Positions 40,068 through 52,584 of a DNA stretch of 62,065 nucleotides are shown here, piece after piece. The stretch spans positions 1 through 62,065 of the forward strand of contig JAJDWR010000007.1 in the NCBI GenBank assembly GCA_022825505.1, in the 5' to 3' direction. A program made the translations under genes and the position numbers. Every line of letters begins with the position of its first letter. Position 1 is the first letter of the stretch. Under the pieces are notes generated by a model that did not search any database, was not told the origin of the DNA, and saw only the letters and a list, made by a program, of their open reading frames with translations. Source of the DNA: Gammaproteobacteria bacterium (GTDB taxonomy: Bacteria; Pseudomonadota; Gammaproteobacteria; Steroidobacterales; Rariloculaceae).

Positions 40068-41987
40068 CTAGTGCTGGCCCGCGGGACCGCCCAGCGGTGG
40101 TGTGCCCTTTTCCTCGGCGGGCCTGGGTTTGGTCGAAAGGCCCTCGCCGGGTTCGGAGTCGTCCCAGTCTTCGGGCGGACTGGGTTCGCGGTTTTCCATG
40201 ACTTCCTGGATCTGGTTCTCGTCGAGAGTTTCGTACTTCACCAGCGCGTTGGCCATCAGGTGCAGCTTGTCCATCTCGCGCTCGAGAATGCTCTTGGCAT
40301 CGACGTAGCAGACGTCTACCAGCTTGCGAACCTCTTCGTCGATGGCGTGAGCGGTCACGTCGGAGACCTGCTTGTGGCGGGTGACGCTGCGGCCGAGGAA
40401 GATCTCGCCGTCGTCCTCGCTGTAGGTCAGCGGGCCCAAACGGTCCGACAAGCCCCACTTGGTGACCATGTTGCGCGCGATCTCCGTGGCGCGCTCAATG
40501 TCGTTGGAAGCCCCCGTGGTCACGTAGTCCGCACCGTAGATGATCTCCTCGGCGATGCGGCCGCCGAACAGACTCTTCATCTGGCTGAGGAGGCGCTGCC
40601 TGGAGTAGCTGTAGCGGTCCTCTTCCGGCAGGAACATGGTCAGGCCCAGCGCCCTGCCCCGTGGAATGATCGTCACCTTGTAGACCGGATCGTGTTCCGG
40701 GACGTGCAGGCCCACGATGGCATGACCGGCCTCGTGGTAGGCCGTGAGCCGCTTGTCGTCCTCGCTCATGACCATGGAGCGGCGCTCGGTGCCCATCATG
40801 ATCTTGTCCTTGGCGCTGTCGAACTCTTCCATGCCGACGGTGCGCCGGTTGGCGCGGGCCGCCAGCAACGCGGCCTCGTTCACGAGGTTCGCCAGATCCG
40901 CGCCGGAAAATCCGGGCGTGCCGCGCGCGATCACCGACGGCCGAACGCTCTTGCCGATCGGTACCTTGCGCATGTGGACTTTCAGTATCTGCTCGCGGCC
41001 GCGCACGTCGGGCAGCGGCACCACAACCTGGCGGTCGAACCGACCCGGCCGCAACAGCGCCGGGTCGAGCACATCGGGACGGTTGGTGGCTGCGATGACG
41101 ATGACGCCCTCGTTACCCTCGAAGCCGTCCATTTCCACCAACAGCTGGTTAAGCGTCTGTTCGCGCTCGTCGTGCCCGCCGCCGAGTCCGGCGCCGCGAT
41201 GGCGCCCCACGGCATCGATCTCGTCGATGAACACGATGCACGGCGCATGCTTCTTGGCCTGCTCGAACATGTCGCGGACCCGGGATGCGCCCACGCCCAC
41301 GAACATCTCCACGAAATCCGACCCCGAGATGGTGAAGAACGGCACCTTGGCCTCGCCGGCAATGGCGCGCGCCAGCAGGGTCTTGCCCGTGCCCGGCGAA
41401 CCGACCATGAGCACGCCCTTGGGAATCTTGCCGCCCAGGCGCTGGAACTTGGCGGGGTCCTTGAGGAATTCGACGATCTCGACGACTTCTTCCTTGGCTT
41501 CCTCGACGCCCGCCACGTCGGCAAACGTCACGCTGACCTGGTCTTCGCCCAGCAGCCGCGCCCGGCTCTTGCCGAAGGACATGGCCCCGCGGCCGCCGCC
41601 GGCCCCCTGCATCTGCCGCATGAAGTAGACCCACACGGCAATCAGCAGCAGGATCGGGAACGACGACACGAACAACTGCAGCAGGAACGACTGCTGCTCG
41701 GGCGGCTGCGCCTGGATGCGCACGTTGTTTTCCTGCAGCGTCGTGATCAGCAGGGTATTGTCGGTCTCGGGGTTGTACGTGACGAAGTTCTCGCCGTTGC
41801 GGTCGTACTCGATGGACTCGCCCGAAAACGTGACCGTCGATACGGACCCGTCCTTGACCTGGGCGATGAATTCCGAATAGGGAACGGTTTCGACGCGCTG
41901 ATTCGCCGGACCGAAACTACGCACCACCGACGCCAGTACCACGGCGATGACGATCCAGAGAATCGCGTTCTTTACCAAGTCGTTCAA
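40068..41987 (-). CDS. ftsH: ATP-dependent zinc metalloprotease FtsH
   Basis: Membrane-anchored AAA+ protease of 639 residues. Two N-terminal membrane helices (about residues 5-24 and 105-122) flank a periplasmic loop. The AAA domain has Walker [15 protein letters not shown], Walker [13 protein letters not shown] and the SRH block [20 protein letters not shown]. The zinc protease motif is HEAGH in [12 protein letters not shown]. It degrades misfolded membrane proteins and regulators such as LpxC and sigma32 in relatives. The start is a TTG preceded by AAGGGGAT, consistent with the family N-terminus [11 protein letters not shown]. Confidence 0.97.
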   Translation of the reverse strand: MNDLVKNAILWIVIAVVLASVVRSFGPANQRVETVPYSEFIAQVKDGSVSTVTFSGESIEYDRNGENFVTYNPETDNTLLITTLQENNVRIQAQPPEQQSFLLQLFVSSFPILLLIAVWVYFMRQMQGAGGGRGAMSFGKSRARLLGEDQVSVTFADVAGVEEAKEEVVEIVEFLKDPAKFQRLGGKIPKGVLMVGSPGTGKTLLARAIAGEAKVPFFTISGSDFVEMFVGVGASRVRDMFEQAKKHAPCIVFIDEIDAVGRHRGAGLGGGHDEREQTLNQLLVEMDGFEGNEGVIVIAATNRPDVLDPALLRPGRFDRQVVVPLPDVRGREQILKVHMRKVPIGKSVRPSVIARGTPGFSGADLANLVNEAALLAARANRRTVGMEEFDSAKDKIMMGTERRSMVMSEDDKRLTAYHEAGHAIVGLHVPEHDPVYKVTIIPRGRALGLTMFLPEEDRYSYSRQRLLSQMKSLFGGRIAEEIIYGADYVTTGASNDIERATEIARNMVTKWGLSDRLGPLTYSEDDGEIFLGRSVTRHKQVSDVTAHAIDEEVRKLVDVCYVDAKSILEREMDKLHLMANALVKYETLDENQIQEVMENREPSPPEDWDDSEPGEGLSTKPRPAEEKGTPPLGGPAGQH

Positions 41988-42047
41988 GCCCTTATCCCCT
42001 TCGGTATCTCCACCGTATACCGCAGCGGCCGCCTACAGCGGACCCTA

Positions 42048-42671
42048 CTACATCCCATGGTTTCCCGCCAGCAAGTACATCTCGCGACTCTCGGGCCGCG
42101 AGGCCTTCGGTTTGATGATTCGAACACTCCCGAAGTGCTCGCGCGTACGGGCCACAAACGCCTCGAAGCCTTCGCCCTGAAAGAGTTTGACCAGGAAACT
42201 CCCCTTGCGTTCGAGCACTTCGCCGGAAAATTCCAGCGCCTCCTCGGCCAGGTGCATGGCCCTGGGCTGATCCACCGCCGCATACCCGGTGATATTGGGG
42301 GCCATGTCGGACATTACAAGGCCGGCCTGCCGGCCATCCAGTGCATTGACGAGTTGCTCCCGGATTTCCGCGGCGGTGAAATCGCCCTGAATGAAGTCGA
42401 CTCCCGGGATCGGGTCCATCGGCTTCAGGTCCACCGCCAGCACACGCCCGGAGGAACCGATTTTCGCCGCCGCATACTGGCTCCAGCCCCCCGGACAGGC
42501 GCCCAGGTCCACGCAGATCATCCCCTTTCCGAACAATCGCGCCCTGGCATCGATCTGCTCGAGCTTGTAGACCGACCGGCTGCGCCAACCCTCCCGGGCG
42601 GCGCGGGACACGTACGCATCGCGGCCCTGGCGATGGCGCCAGTGGCCGGAGTCCCTGGATCGGCGGCTCAT
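42048..42671 (-). CDS. rlmE: 23S rRNA 2'-O-ribose methyltransferase RlmE (FtsJ)
   Basis: Methyltransferase of 207 residues that modifies U2552 of 23S rRNA late in 50S assembly. The N-terminus is basic (DAYVSRAAREGWRSRSVYKL), and the SAM site is DLGACPGGWSQYAA. The catalytic K-D-K-E tetrad can be followed through VYKL, MSDMAPNITGY, FLVKLFQGEGF and ESREMYLLAGN. It lies 60 bases before ftsH and 114 bases after greA, the standard order. The usual neighbour yhbY is absent from this interval. Confidence 0.96.
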   Translation of the reverse strand: MSRRSRDSGHWRHRQGRDAYVSRAAREGWRSRSVYKLEQIDARARLFGKGMICVDLGACPGGWSQYAAAKIGSSGRVLAVDLKPMDPIPGVDFIQGDFTAAEIREQLVNALDGRQAGLVMSDMAPNITGYAAVDQPRAMHLAEEALEFSGEVLERKGSFLVKLFQGEGFEAFVARTREHFGSVRIIKPKASRPESREMYLLAGNHGM

Positions 42672-42785
42672 CGCGTATTTCCGTCATGATCGTCCATCAG
42701 TTCCGTCACATGCTCGCGAACAGTCTGTACGCACGGCTGCCGAAACGCACCCGGCATTTCTGAGCGATCATTGCAGAAACGGACG

Positions 42786-43259
42786 CTAAACGTACTCCAC
42801 TCCGACGATTTCGTAGCTCTGCCGTCCCTTGGGGGCGGCGACGTCGATTTCGTCGCCTTCCCACTTGCCGATCAGGGCGCGCGCCAGCGGCGAACCGATG
42901 GATACCAGTCCCTGCTTGATGTCGGCTTCGTCCTCGCCGACGATCTTGTAAGTCCTTTCGGCGTCGTCCTCGATGTTGACCAGATGAACCGTCGCACCGA
43001 ACACCACCTTGCCGCCGGCGTCGAGTTTTTCCACGTCGATGACCTGCGCCATGGAGAGCTTGGCTTCGATGTCCCGGATCCGCGCCTCCGCGAGCCCCTG
43101 CTGTTCCTTGGCGGCATGGTATTCGGCGTTCTCGCGCAGGTCGCCGTGTTCCCGGGCGGCGCCGATGGCGGCGCTGATCTGAGGGCGCTCGGCCTTCAGG
43201 CGCTGCAACTCTTCCCGCAGCAGGCGGGCGCCGCGGGCTGTCAGGGGCACCTTGTTCAT
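42786..43259 (-). CDS. greA: Transcription elongation factor GreA
   Basis: Protein of 157 residues that rescues backtracked RNA polymerase by stimulating transcript cleavage. The N-terminal coiled coil ([20 protein letters not shown] to [20 protein letters not shown]) carries acidic tip residues, and the C-terminal domain ends with [20 protein letters not shown] followed by [15 protein letters not shown]. Length matches E. coli GreA. Its ATG overlaps the carB stop codon (ATGA), so it is translationally coupled to carB. Confidence 0.97.
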   Translation of the reverse strand: MNKVPLTARGARLLREELQRLKAERPQISAAIGAAREHGDLRENAEYHAAKEQQGLAEARIRDIEAKLSMAQVIDVEKLDAGGKVVFGATVHLVNIEDDAERTYKIVGEDEADIKQGLVSIGSPLARALIGKWEGDEIDVAAPKGRQSYEIVGVEYV

Positions 43260-46200
43260 TGCGCGAACTCCCGGTGAAGGTCCCGCAGCCGGTTCACGAC
43301 CACGTTGTCCATGTAGTCCAGCGCGTCGCAGGTGGCCGCCGCGGCGGGGAGCGTCGTGTAGTACGTCACCTTACGGTGCACCGCCGCCACCCGGATGGAG
43401 TGCGACTCCTTGATGGCCTGCTTGCCCTCGGTGGTGTTGACGATGAGGCTGATCTCGTCGTTCTTGATCATGTCCACCACGTGCGGGCGTCCCTCCCGGA
43501 CCTTGTTGATGCGCCGGCAGCGGACCCCGCCGTCCATCAGCGCCCGGGCCGTACCGCCGGTGGCCACGATTTCAAACCCGCGGCCGGAGAGGACATGGCC
43601 CAGCCTGACGGCGGCGGGCTTGTCCGGATCGCGCACGCTGATCAGCGCGGTGCCGCCCCGCGGCAACGACACCCCGGACGCCGCCTGGGCCTTGGCATAG
43701 GCCTCGCCGAAGCTGCGCCCGGTTCCCATGACCTCGCCGGTGGACTTCATCTCCGGGCCGAGTATCGGGTCCGCCTCGGGGAACTTGATGAACGGGAATA
43801 CCGACTCCTTGACCGAGTAGTACGGCGGCCGCGCGTTGAACTCAACGCCCTGCTCGCGGAACGTAATGCCCGCCATGGCCTTGGCGGCGATCTTCGCGAA
43901 CGGCTGGCCGGTGGCCTTGGAGACGAAGGGAATCGTGCGCGAAGCCCTCGGGTTCACCTCCAGCACGTAGATCGTGCCGTTGTGGATGGCGAACTGCGTG
44001 TTCATGATGCCCACCACGCCCAGGGCCCGGGCCATGGCGGCCACCTGCTCCTCCAGGGCCTGCTCGGTCTCGGCGCTCAACGTGAAGGGCGGCAGGCAGC
44101 AACCGGAGTCGCCGGAGTGGATGCCCGCCTGCTCCACGTGTTCCATGATGCCGCCGACGATCACCTGTTCGCCGTCGCACACCGCGTCCACGTCCACCTC
44201 CACAGCCAGGTCCAGGAAGCGGTCCAGCAGCACGGGGCTTTCGTTGGAGACGCTGACCGCCTCGCCCATGTACTGCCTGAGGTCGTCCTCCTCGTAGACG
44301 ATTTCCATGGCCCGGCCGCCGAGCACGTACGAAGGCCTCACGACCAGCGGATACCCCACATCCGCCGCCATCTTCACGGCTTCGCCGGTCGTCCGCGCCG
44401 TGCGGTTCGCCGGCTGTTTCAGGCCCAGACGCTCGATGAGTTGCTGAAAACGCTCCCGGTCCTCCGCAAGGTCGATGGAATCGGGGCTGGTTCCGATGAT
44501 GGGGACACCGGCCGCTTCCAGGGGCCGCGCCAGCTTCAGCGGCGTCTGCCCGCCGTACTGGACGATCACGCCCAACGGCCGTTCCTTGTCCACGATGGCC
44601 AGCACGTCTTCCAGGGTGAGCGGCTCGAAGTAAAGCCGATCCGAAGTATCGAAGTCCGTGGACACCGTCTCCGGATTGCAATTCACCATGATGGTCTCGA
44701 AACCGGCTTCCTTGAGGGCGAAGGCGGCGTGGACGCAGCAATAGTCGAATTCGATCCCCTGCCCGATCCGGTTCGGCCCCCCGCCCAGGATCATGATCTT
44801 CTGCGCCGAGGAGGGATCCGACTCGCATTCGCTCTCGTAAGTGGAGTACAGGTAGGCGGTATGGCTGACGAATTCCGCGGCACAGGTATCGACACGCTTG
44901 AAAACTGGCTTTAAGTTGTATTCATAACGCTTTGTTCTTACTTCATTCTCTGACCAGCCAATCAATTCCCCTATGCGGCTGTCGGAGAAGCCCTTGCGCT
45001 TCAGTTGCCACATGCGATCGGCTGCCAGGCCATTCGCGCCCAGGGCCTCAAGGCGCCCCTCCTCCTCCACGAGGTCCTGGATCTGTGCCAGGAACCACGG
45101 GTCGATTCCCGTGAGGTCGCCCACTTCCTCAAGATCCAGTCCATGCCGGAACGCGTCGGCGACATACCAGATGCGCTGTGCGCCCGCCATGCGCAGTTCC
45201 CGCTGCAGAGCTTCCCGCTGTTCTTTCGTGCGTACTTCCCCGCAGACGGGATTGAGCCCGTCGGTCCCCGTCTCAAGCCCGCGCAGCGCCTTTTGCAGAG
45301 ACTCCTGGAAGGTGCGGCCGATGGCCATGACCTCGCCGACGGATTTCATCTGCGTGGTGAGCCGGTCATTGGCCTGGGGGAATTTCTCGAACGTGAACCT
45401 GGGCACCTTGGTAACCACGTAGTCGATGCTCGGTTCGAAGGATGCAGGCGTTGCACCGCCGGTAATCTCGTTGCGCAGCTCGTCCAGGGTGTAGCCCACC
45501 GCCAGTTTGGCCGCCACCTTGGCGATGGGGAACCCGGTGGCCTTGGAGGCAAGCGCGGAGGATCGGGACACGCGGGGATTCATCTCGATGATGATCAGGC
45601 GGCCGTCCTCAGGATTCACGGCGAACTGCACGTTTGAACCGCCCGTATCCACGCCGATCTTGCGCAACACGTCGATGGAGGCGTCGCGCATCAACTGGTA
45701 TTCCTTGTCGGTGAGAGTCTGCGACGGCGCCACGGTGATGGAGTCGCCGGTGTGAATTCCCATGGGATCGAGGTTTTCGATGGAACAGACGATGATGCAG
45801 TTGTCGTTGTGGTCCCGGACCACCTCCATCTCGAATTCCTTCCACCCCAGCACGGACTCTTCCAGCAAGACCTCCGTGGTCGGCGACTGGTCCAGGCCGC
45901 GGGAGACGATCTCCTCGAATTCCTCGCGGTTGTAGGCGATCCCTCCGCCGCTGCCGCCCAGCGTGAACGACGGCCGCACGATGGTCGGGAACCCCACTTC
46001 CGCCTGGATCTCCCAGGCCCGTTCGAGATTTTTCGCGACATCGGCCTTGGGGACCTCCAGCCCGATCTCCCGCATGGCGTCGCGAAAGCGCTCACGGTCT
46101 TCCGCCATGTCGATGGCGTCGCGGGAGGCGCCGATCAGTTCCACACCGTATTTCGCAAGCACGCCATGGCGAACGAGATCCAGCGCGCAGTTCAGGCCCG

Positions 46201-46480
46201 TCTGACCGCCCATGGTAGGCAGCAGCGCGTCCGGCCGCTCCCGCTCGATGATGCGCTCCAGGGTCCGCCAGTGAATCGGCTCGATGTAGACTGCGTCGGC
46301 GCTTGAAGGATCGGTCATGATCGTGGCCGGATTGGAGTTGGCGAGGATCACCCGGTAACCCTCCTCCTGCAGCGCCTTGCAGGCCTGGGTTCCCGAATAG
46401 TCGAATTCGCAGGCCTGACCGATGACGATGGGCCCGGCGCCGATGATCAGTACGCTCTCGATGTCGTTTCGGCGCGGCAT
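43256..46480 (-). CDS. carB: Carbamoyl-phosphate synthase large subunit
   Basis: Protein of 1,074 residues, the usual length. It has two ATP-grasp halves ([20 protein letters not shown] in the first, [20 protein letters not shown] in the second), an oligomerisation region and a C-terminal MGS-like allosteric domain ([20 protein letters not shown]). It makes carbamoyl phosphate from bicarbonate, ATP and ammonia supplied by CarA, feeding arginine and pyrimidine synthesis. It follows carA without a gap and overlaps greA by 4 bases. Confidence 0.98.
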   Translation of the reverse strand: MPRRNDIESVLIIGAGPIVIGQACEFDYSGTQACKALQEEGYRVILANSNPATIMTDPSSADAVYIEPIHWRTLERIIERERPDALLPTMGGQTGLNCALDLVRHGVLAKYGVELIGASRDAIDMAEDRERFRDAMREIGLEVPKADVAKNLERAWEIQAEVGFPTIVRPSFTLGGSGGGIAYNREEFEEIVSRGLDQSPTTEVLLEESVLGWKEFEMEVVRDHNDNCIIVCSIENLDPMGIHTGDSITVAPSQTLTDKEYQLMRDASIDVLRKIGVDTGGSNVQFAVNPEDGRLIIIEMNPRVSRSSALASKATGFPIAKVAAKLAVGYTLDELRNEITGGATPASFEPSIDYVVTKVPRFTFEKFPQANDRLTTQMKSVGEVMAIGRTFQESLQKALRGLETGTDGLNPVCGEVRTKEQREALQRELRMAGAQRIWYVADAFRHGLDLEEVGDLTGIDPWFLAQIQDLVEEEGRLEALGANGLAADRMWQLKRKGFSDSRIGELIGWSENEVRTKRYEYNLKPVFKRVDTCAAEFVSHTAYLYSTYESECESDPSSAQKIMILGGGPNRIGQGIEFDYCCVHAAFALKEAGFETIMVNCNPETVSTDFDTSDRLYFEPLTLEDVLAIVDKERPLGVIVQYGGQTPLKLARPLEAAGVPIIGTSPDSIDLAEDRERFQQLIERLGLKQPANRTARTTGEAVKMAADVGYPLVVRPSYVLGGRAMEIVYEEDDLRQYMGEAVSVSNESPVLLDRFLDLAVEVDVDAVCDGEQVIVGGIMEHVEQAGIHSGDSGCCLPPFTLSAETEQALEEQVAAMARALGVVGIMNTQFAIHNGTIYVLEVNPRASRTIPFVSKATGQPFAKIAAKAMAGITFREQGVEFNARPPYYSVKESVFPFIKFPEADPILGPEMKSTGEVMGTGRSFGEAYAKAQAASGVSLPRGGTALISVRDPDKPAAVRLGHVLSGRGFEIVATGGTARALMDGGVRCRRINKVREGRPHVVDMIKNDEISLIVNTTEGKQAIKESHSIRVAAVHRKVTYYTTLPAAAATCDALDYMDNVVVNRLRDLHREFAQ

Positions 46481-47725
46481 CTATCTGTCCCGTACCGCCG
46501 CTTCACGCTCGGCCCTGGCGGCCTGCATGGAGCGGATGAAGCGCGCGAACAGGGGATCCACATCGTGCGGACCGGGACTGGCTTCCGGGTGACCCTGAAA
46601 CGAGAACGCCGACCGGTCGACCCGCTCGATGCCCTGTAACGACCCGTCGAACAGGGAGCGGTGCGTGGCACGCAGGTTGTCAGGCAGGCTGTCCTCGTCC
46701 ACCGCGAAGCCGTGATTCTGGCTGGTGATCATGACGCGCCCGCTGTCCAGGTCCACCACCGGGTGATTGGCGCCGTGGTGCCCGAATTTCATCTTCACGG
46801 TTTGTGCGCCGCTGGCCAGCGCCAGGAGTTGATGCCCGAGGCAGATACCGAAGGTCGGCAGACCCGAGTCCACCAGGGCGCGGATCGCCCCGATCGCATA
46901 GTCGCAGGGCTCGGGATCGCCCGGTCCGTTGGAAAGGAATGCCCCGTCGACACCCAGTGCCAGGACCTCCTCCGCTGGCGTCGCGGCCGGCAACACGCTG
47001 ACGCGGCAACCCGAGTCGGCCAGCTTGCGCAGGATGTTGCGCTTCACCCCGTAGTCATAAGCTGCCACATGATAGCGCGCGGTCTGCCCGGCGCCCTGCG
47101 GCGGCTGCGGCGGATGCGGCAACGCAGGCTGTTGCGGCTCCTGCAGGCGGTGCGGCCGATTCGGTTGCTCCGGCCAGAGACTGCCCTCGTCCCACTGGTA
47201 CGGCACGTCGGTGGTGACATCCTTTGCCAGATCCATCCCCTTCAGGCCGGGAAATTCGCGGGCGGCCCGGACGGCCTTTTCCGGGTCCGCGCCGGGGCCG
47301 GCCAGGATGCAACCGCCCTGGGCGCCCTTGTCCCGGATGATGCGCGTAAGCTGCCGCGTGTCGATATCGGCTATAGCGACGGTTTCGCCACGGCGCAGGT
47401 AGTCGTCCAGACTCTGCTCCGAGCGCCAGTTGCTCACCGCCATGGAGAGATCGCGAACGATCAGGCCGGCGGCGTAGATCCGGGGGGACTCGAAATCCGT
47501 GGCGTTGGTGCCGGTGTTGCCGATATGCGGATAGGTCAGGGTGACGATCTGGCGAAAATAGGAAGGATCGTTGAGGATCTCCTGGTAACCGGTCATCGCG
47601 GTATTGAAAACCACCTCGCCGACCGTCTGTCCGGATACGCCGATGGACCGGCCCCTGAAGACCGTACCGTCCTCCAGCGCGAGTACCGCTGTCTCCGTCA
47701 CCCCTGACTCCCGGACCATTCGCAT
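46481..47725 (-). CDS. carA: Carbamoyl-phosphate synthase small subunit
   Basis: Glutamine amidotransferase subunit of about 414 residues. The N-terminal domain begins [19 protein letters not shown]. The class I amidotransferase domain has the nucleophile in [16 protein letters not shown] and the catalytic His/Glu in [16 protein letters not shown] Pro/Gln-rich linker ([20 protein letters not shown] and onward) between the domains is longer than usual. The start is uncertain: ATG 47725 is used here, but ATG 47719 or GTG 47701 (preceded by GGGAG) would fit the family start better. The stop directly abuts the carB start. Confidence 0.95.
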   Translation of the reverse strand: MRMVRESGVTETAVLALEDGTVFRGRSIGVSGQTVGEVVFNTAMTGYQEILNDPSYFRQIVTLTYPHIGNTGTNATDFESPRIYAAGLIVRDLSMAVSNWRSEQSLDDYLRRGETVAIADIDTRQLTRIIRDKGAQGGCILAGPGADPEKAVRAAREFPGLKGMDLAKDVTTDVPYQWDEGSLWPEQPNRPHRLQEPQQPALPHPPQPPQGAGQTARYHVAAYDYGVKRNILRKLADSGCRVSVLPAATPAEEVLALGVDGAFLSNGPGDPEPCDYAIGAIRALVDSGLPTFGICLGHQLLALASGAQTVKMKFGHHGANHPVVDLDSGRVMITSQNHGFAVDEDSLPDNLRATHRSLFDGSLQGIERVDRSAFSFQGHPEASPGPHDVDPLFARFIRSMQAARAEREAAVRDR

Positions 47726-47794
47726 GCGCCCTACATAATCGAAGCGGGACAGCCGCAAGGCGCACGGCTTATCCCGCCAAGTCTTCCAAGCCGC

Positions 47795-48598
47795 CTATTT
47801 TAAGCCGAGAACGTCCTCCAGCGAATACAGTCCCGGCGGCTGCCGGACCACCCACTCGGCCGCACGCAGCGCACCGCGCGCGAAGACGGCCCGATCCGCC
47901 GCCCTGTGCACCAACTCGACCCGCTCCTCGGGCCCGGCGAAGAGAACGCTGTGATCGCCGACGATCCGGCCGGCGCGGACGACCGAAAAGCCGACTGTGC
48001 CGCGTTCCCGGGGCCCGGTCTGGCCGTGACGCGCGTACGCGGCCACTTCCTCCAGCGACCGGCCGCGGGCGGCCGCAACGCGCTCTCCGAGTTCCAGTGC
48101 CGTACCGGAGGGCGCATCCGCCTTCCCTGCGTGGTGCGCTTCCAGGATCTCGATATCGTAGTCGTCACCGAGCACGGTCGCCGCGCGGGCGGCCAGGTCC
48201 TTGAACAGCGCCATTCCCATACTCATGTTGCGCGCATACACGATCGCGATGTCCGCGGCGCCGGACTGCAGTGCCGCCGTCTGTTCCGGTCCCAATCCGG
48301 TGGTCCCCACAACCAGGGCCACACCCTCGGCAACCGCGACAGCGACATTCGTTTCCGTGGCGGAAGGCAAGGTGAAATCGACAGCGACCTGCGCGCTCCC
48401 CAGGCCCGCCCGAGGATCGTCCGTCAAGGCCACCCCGGCCGACGGCAGACCGCAGACCCTTCCCGCATCCTGTCCCAGGGCGGCATCGGTGGACTCAGTG
48501 ACCGCGCCCGCAAGCCGCAGGCCCTCCATGCCGGCAAGACAACGGATCACGGCGCGTCCCATGCGGCCGGTGGCCCCGACTACGGCAACGTCGAGCAC
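47795..48598 (-). CDS. dapB: 4-hydroxy-tetrahydrodipicolinate reductase
   Basis: Enzyme of 267 residues in lysine and diaminopimelate synthesis. The NAD(P)-binding motif is VVGATGRMGRAVIR, and VDFTLPSATETNV and VGTTGLGPEQ are standard. The catalytic signature EAHHAGKADAPSGTALELGE is intact, as is the C-terminal RAVFARGALRAAEWV. The start is a GTG at 48598 that overlaps the last base of the dnaJ stop. It is followed 69 bases later by carA, a conserved arrangement. Confidence 0.97.
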   Translation of the reverse strand: MLDVAVVGATGRMGRAVIRCLAGMEGLRLAGAVTESTDAALGQDAGRVCGLPSAGVALTDDPRAGLGSAQVAVDFTLPSATETNVAVAVAEGVALVVGTTGLGPEQTAALQSGAADIAIVYARNMSMGMALFKDLAARAATVLGDDYDIEILEAHHAGKADAPSGTALELGERVAAARGRSLEEVAAYARHGQTGPRERGTVGFSVVRAGRIVGDHSVLFAGPEERVELVHRAADRAVFARGALRAAEWVVRQPPGLYSLEDVLGLK

Positions 48599-49728
48599 TA
48601 GGCGCTCAGCCGATCGAAGAACTTCCTGACTCCGTCCAGCCAGGAACGTGCCCTCGGGCTATGGTGGGAACTCCTGGACTGGAGCGACTCGTCGAATTGT
48701 CGCAGCATTTCCTTCTGATCCTCGTCCAGCTTCACCGGGGTCTCCACCTGAACCTTGCAGAACAGGTCACCGATCCCCGTACCGCGCACCGACCGCACAC
48801 CCTTGCCGCGCAGGCGAAACACCCTTCCGGACTGGGTTTCGGACGGAATCCGGAGCACGACATGGCCGCCCAGGGTGGGCACTTCCACCGAACTGCCAAG
48901 CACCGCGTCGGCAAAGCTGATCGGCACCTCGCAACTCAGATTCCGGCCGTCCCTGGCAAATATCGGATGCGGGTTGACTGCAATGTCCACGTAGAGATCG
49001 CCCGCCGGACCGCCATTGCGTCCGGCTTCACCCTCACCGGCCAGCCGGATCCGGTCACCCGTATCGACGCCGGCCGGGACCTGGACGGCAAGGGTCTTGA
49101 CCTTGCGAACCCGTCCGCGTCCGGAGCACTCGCTGCAGGGAGACGTGATGATCGTACCCTGCCCCCGACAGGTGGGACAAGTCTGCTGGATGGAGAAGAA
49201 ACCCTGCTGAACGCGCACTTGTCCGTTGCCATTGCAGCGATTGCAGGAGGAGCGCTGCGTGCCCGGCTCGGACCCCGCGCCGCGGCACCGGCCGCATTCC
49301 ACCTTGGTCGGCACTTCGATATTGACGGAGTCGCCCGCGACGGCCTGCTCCAGCGACAGGGGCAGTTCGTACCGCAGGTCGGCGCCGCGGAATACCTGGG
49401 TGCGCCCGCGCCGGCCGGTACTGCCGAAGATATCCCCGAAGACGTCGCCGAATATGTCGCTGAAAGCATCCCCGCCGCCGCCGAAGCCGCCGGCCTGGCT
49501 GGCATCCACGCCCGCATGGCCGAATTGATCGTAGGCGGCCCGCTTCTCCGAATTGGAGAGAATTTCGTAGGCTTCCTTGGCTTCCTTGAACCGGGCTTCG
49601 GCCTGCTTGTCGTCGGGGTTGCGGTCAGGGTGGTACTTCATGGCCAAACGCCGGTAAGCCTTCTTCAACTCGGCTTCACCGGCGTTTCTGCCGCATCCCA
49701 AGACTTCGTAGTAGTCCCGCTTGGCCAT
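48598..49728 (-). CDS. dnaJ: Chaperone protein DnaJ
   Basis: Type I Hsp40 of 376 residues. The J domain carries HPD in [11 protein letters not shown], followed by a Gly/Phe-rich segment ([20 protein letters not shown]). The four zinc-finger repeats are [24 protein letters not shown] and CSECSGRG. The C-terminal substrate-binding domains follow. It stimulates DnaK ATPase and delivers substrates. It begins 22 bases after dnaK and its stop overlaps the dapB start, so heat-shock and biosynthetic genes are joined in one unit. Confidence 0.98.
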   Translation of the reverse strand: MAKRDYYEVLGCGRNAGEAELKKAYRRLAMKYHPDRNPDDKQAEARFKEAKEAYEILSNSEKRAAYDQFGHAGVDASQAGGFGGGGDAFSDIFGDVFGDIFGSTGRRGRTQVFRGADLRYELPLSLEQAVAGDSVNIEVPTKVECGRCRGAGSEPGTQRSSCNRCNGNGQVRVQQGFFSIQQTCPTCRGQGTIITSPCSECSGRGRVRKVKTLAVQVPAGVDTGDRIRLAGEGEAGRNGGPAGDLYVDIAVNPHPIFARDGRNLSCEVPISFADAVLGSSVEVPTLGGHVVLRIPSETQSGRVFRLRGKGVRSVRGTGIGDLFCKVQVETPVKLDEDQKEMLRQFDESLQSRSSHHSPRARSWLDGVRKFFDRLSA

Positions 49729-49750
49729 GCCCCATCCTTATCGCTGGAGG

Positions 49751-51682
<1,932 letters not shown>

Positions 51683-51748
51683 GATTTCCCATCTCCATAC
51701 ATGGTCACTTGTCCTGCCCTTCTACTTGCGGGCGGGATTCACACAATT

Positions 51749-51808
51749 CAAGGCGTAACGGCGCGCGTCAAGGCGTAACGGCGCGCGTCAAGGCGTACCG
51801 GCGCCCTT
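51749..51808. repeat. 20-bp tandem repeat between grpE and dnaK
   Basis: The unit CAAGGCGTAACGGCGCGCGT occurs perfectly at 51749-51768 and 51769-51788. A third copy at 51789-51808 begins identically and then degenerates. Related GCGTAGCAGCGCGTCA sequence follows to about 51828, reaching the grpE stop codon. The array is palindrome-poor and lies in the 3' region of grpE, upstream of dnaK on the minus strand. Confidence 0.85.
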
Positions 51809-51825
51809 CGACGCGTAGCAGCGCG

Positions 51826-52428
51826 TCATCCGCCGTTGTCCGCAGGCTCCCTGGCAACCACCACGCGAGCCGCGCGCAGCAGCCTGTCGTGGATGGAATA
51901 GCCCTTTTGAAACACTTCGATGACCGTGCCCGGTTCGGCATCCTCCGAGGGCGCCATGGCCATCGCCTCGTGCAATGCAGGATCGAAGGGTTCGCCATGG
52001 GGGTCCAGTTCCTTGATGCCGACCTGCTCCAGCGCCGCGTTCAGCAGGCGCATGGTCGCCTTCTTGCCGTCCCGCAGGGACTCCGCGCTGGCCTGCTCCG
52101 CGGTCGCGAGCCCGGCCTCCAGGCTGTCAAGCACCGGCAGCAGCGCCTGGGCCAGCTTCTCGACCCCGTATCGGCGGGCGTTTGCCACATCGCGTGCCGC
52201 GCGCCTGCGCACGTTCTCCAGTTCCGCCACCGCGCGCAGGTATCGGTCGTGGTTGGCCGCCGCCTGTTCCCGCAGGGCTTCCACTTCCACAAGCGCGGCG
52301 TCTTCGGATCCGTTGTCGTCCGCGTCGGACTGCCCGGAGGCGTCCGTTTGCCCGGCGGCTTCGCGCTCCCCCTCCGAACCCCCGTTGTCGGCGCCGGCCG
52401 CCGACCTGTCGTCATCATCCTGGACCAT
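51826..52428 (-). CDS. grpE: Nucleotide exchange factor GrpE
   Basis: Protein of 200 residues. An acidic, disordered N-terminus (MVQDDDDRSAAGADNGGSEG) leads into the long coiled coil (EALREQAAANHDRYLRAVAE followed by LENVRRRAARDVANARRYG). The C-terminal beta domain has VIEVFQKGYSIHDRLLRAA, the conserved family signature. It exchanges ADP for ATP on DnaK. The ATG at 52428 is chosen over upstream in-frame codons because the acidic N-terminus starts there. It lies between hrcA and dnaK in the order typical of HrcA-regulated operons. Confidence 0.96.
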   Translation of the reverse strand: MVQDDDDRSAAGADNGGSEGEREAAGQTDASGQSDADDNGSEDAALVEVEALREQAAANHDRYLRAVAELENVRRRAARDVANARRYGVEKLAQALLPVLDSLEAGLATAEQASAESLRDGKKATMRLLNAALEQVGIKELDPHGEPFDPALHEAMAMAPSEDAEPGTVIEVFQKGYSIHDRLLRAARVVVAREPADNGG

Positions 52429-52584
52429 CAAATTCAATCCCTCCGCTCGGGTATTGCCACCACCGCAAAACGCGCCCTGCCCTGTCCGCCGGCGCAATAC
52501 GCGCCCGACCGCAACCGCCGAAGCACAACGCTCCCGGCCGCAGCAACCGGCGTGCCCGCGGCCGATGATGTTGAGATATGGGCG

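Noticed and set aside
38598..42689. A 1,363-codon plus-strand open frame antisense to tpiA-glmM-ftsH-rlmE
   Set aside because: It lies opposite four well-supported core genes, has no recognisable domain and arises because stop codons are rare in antisense frames of GC-rich DNA.
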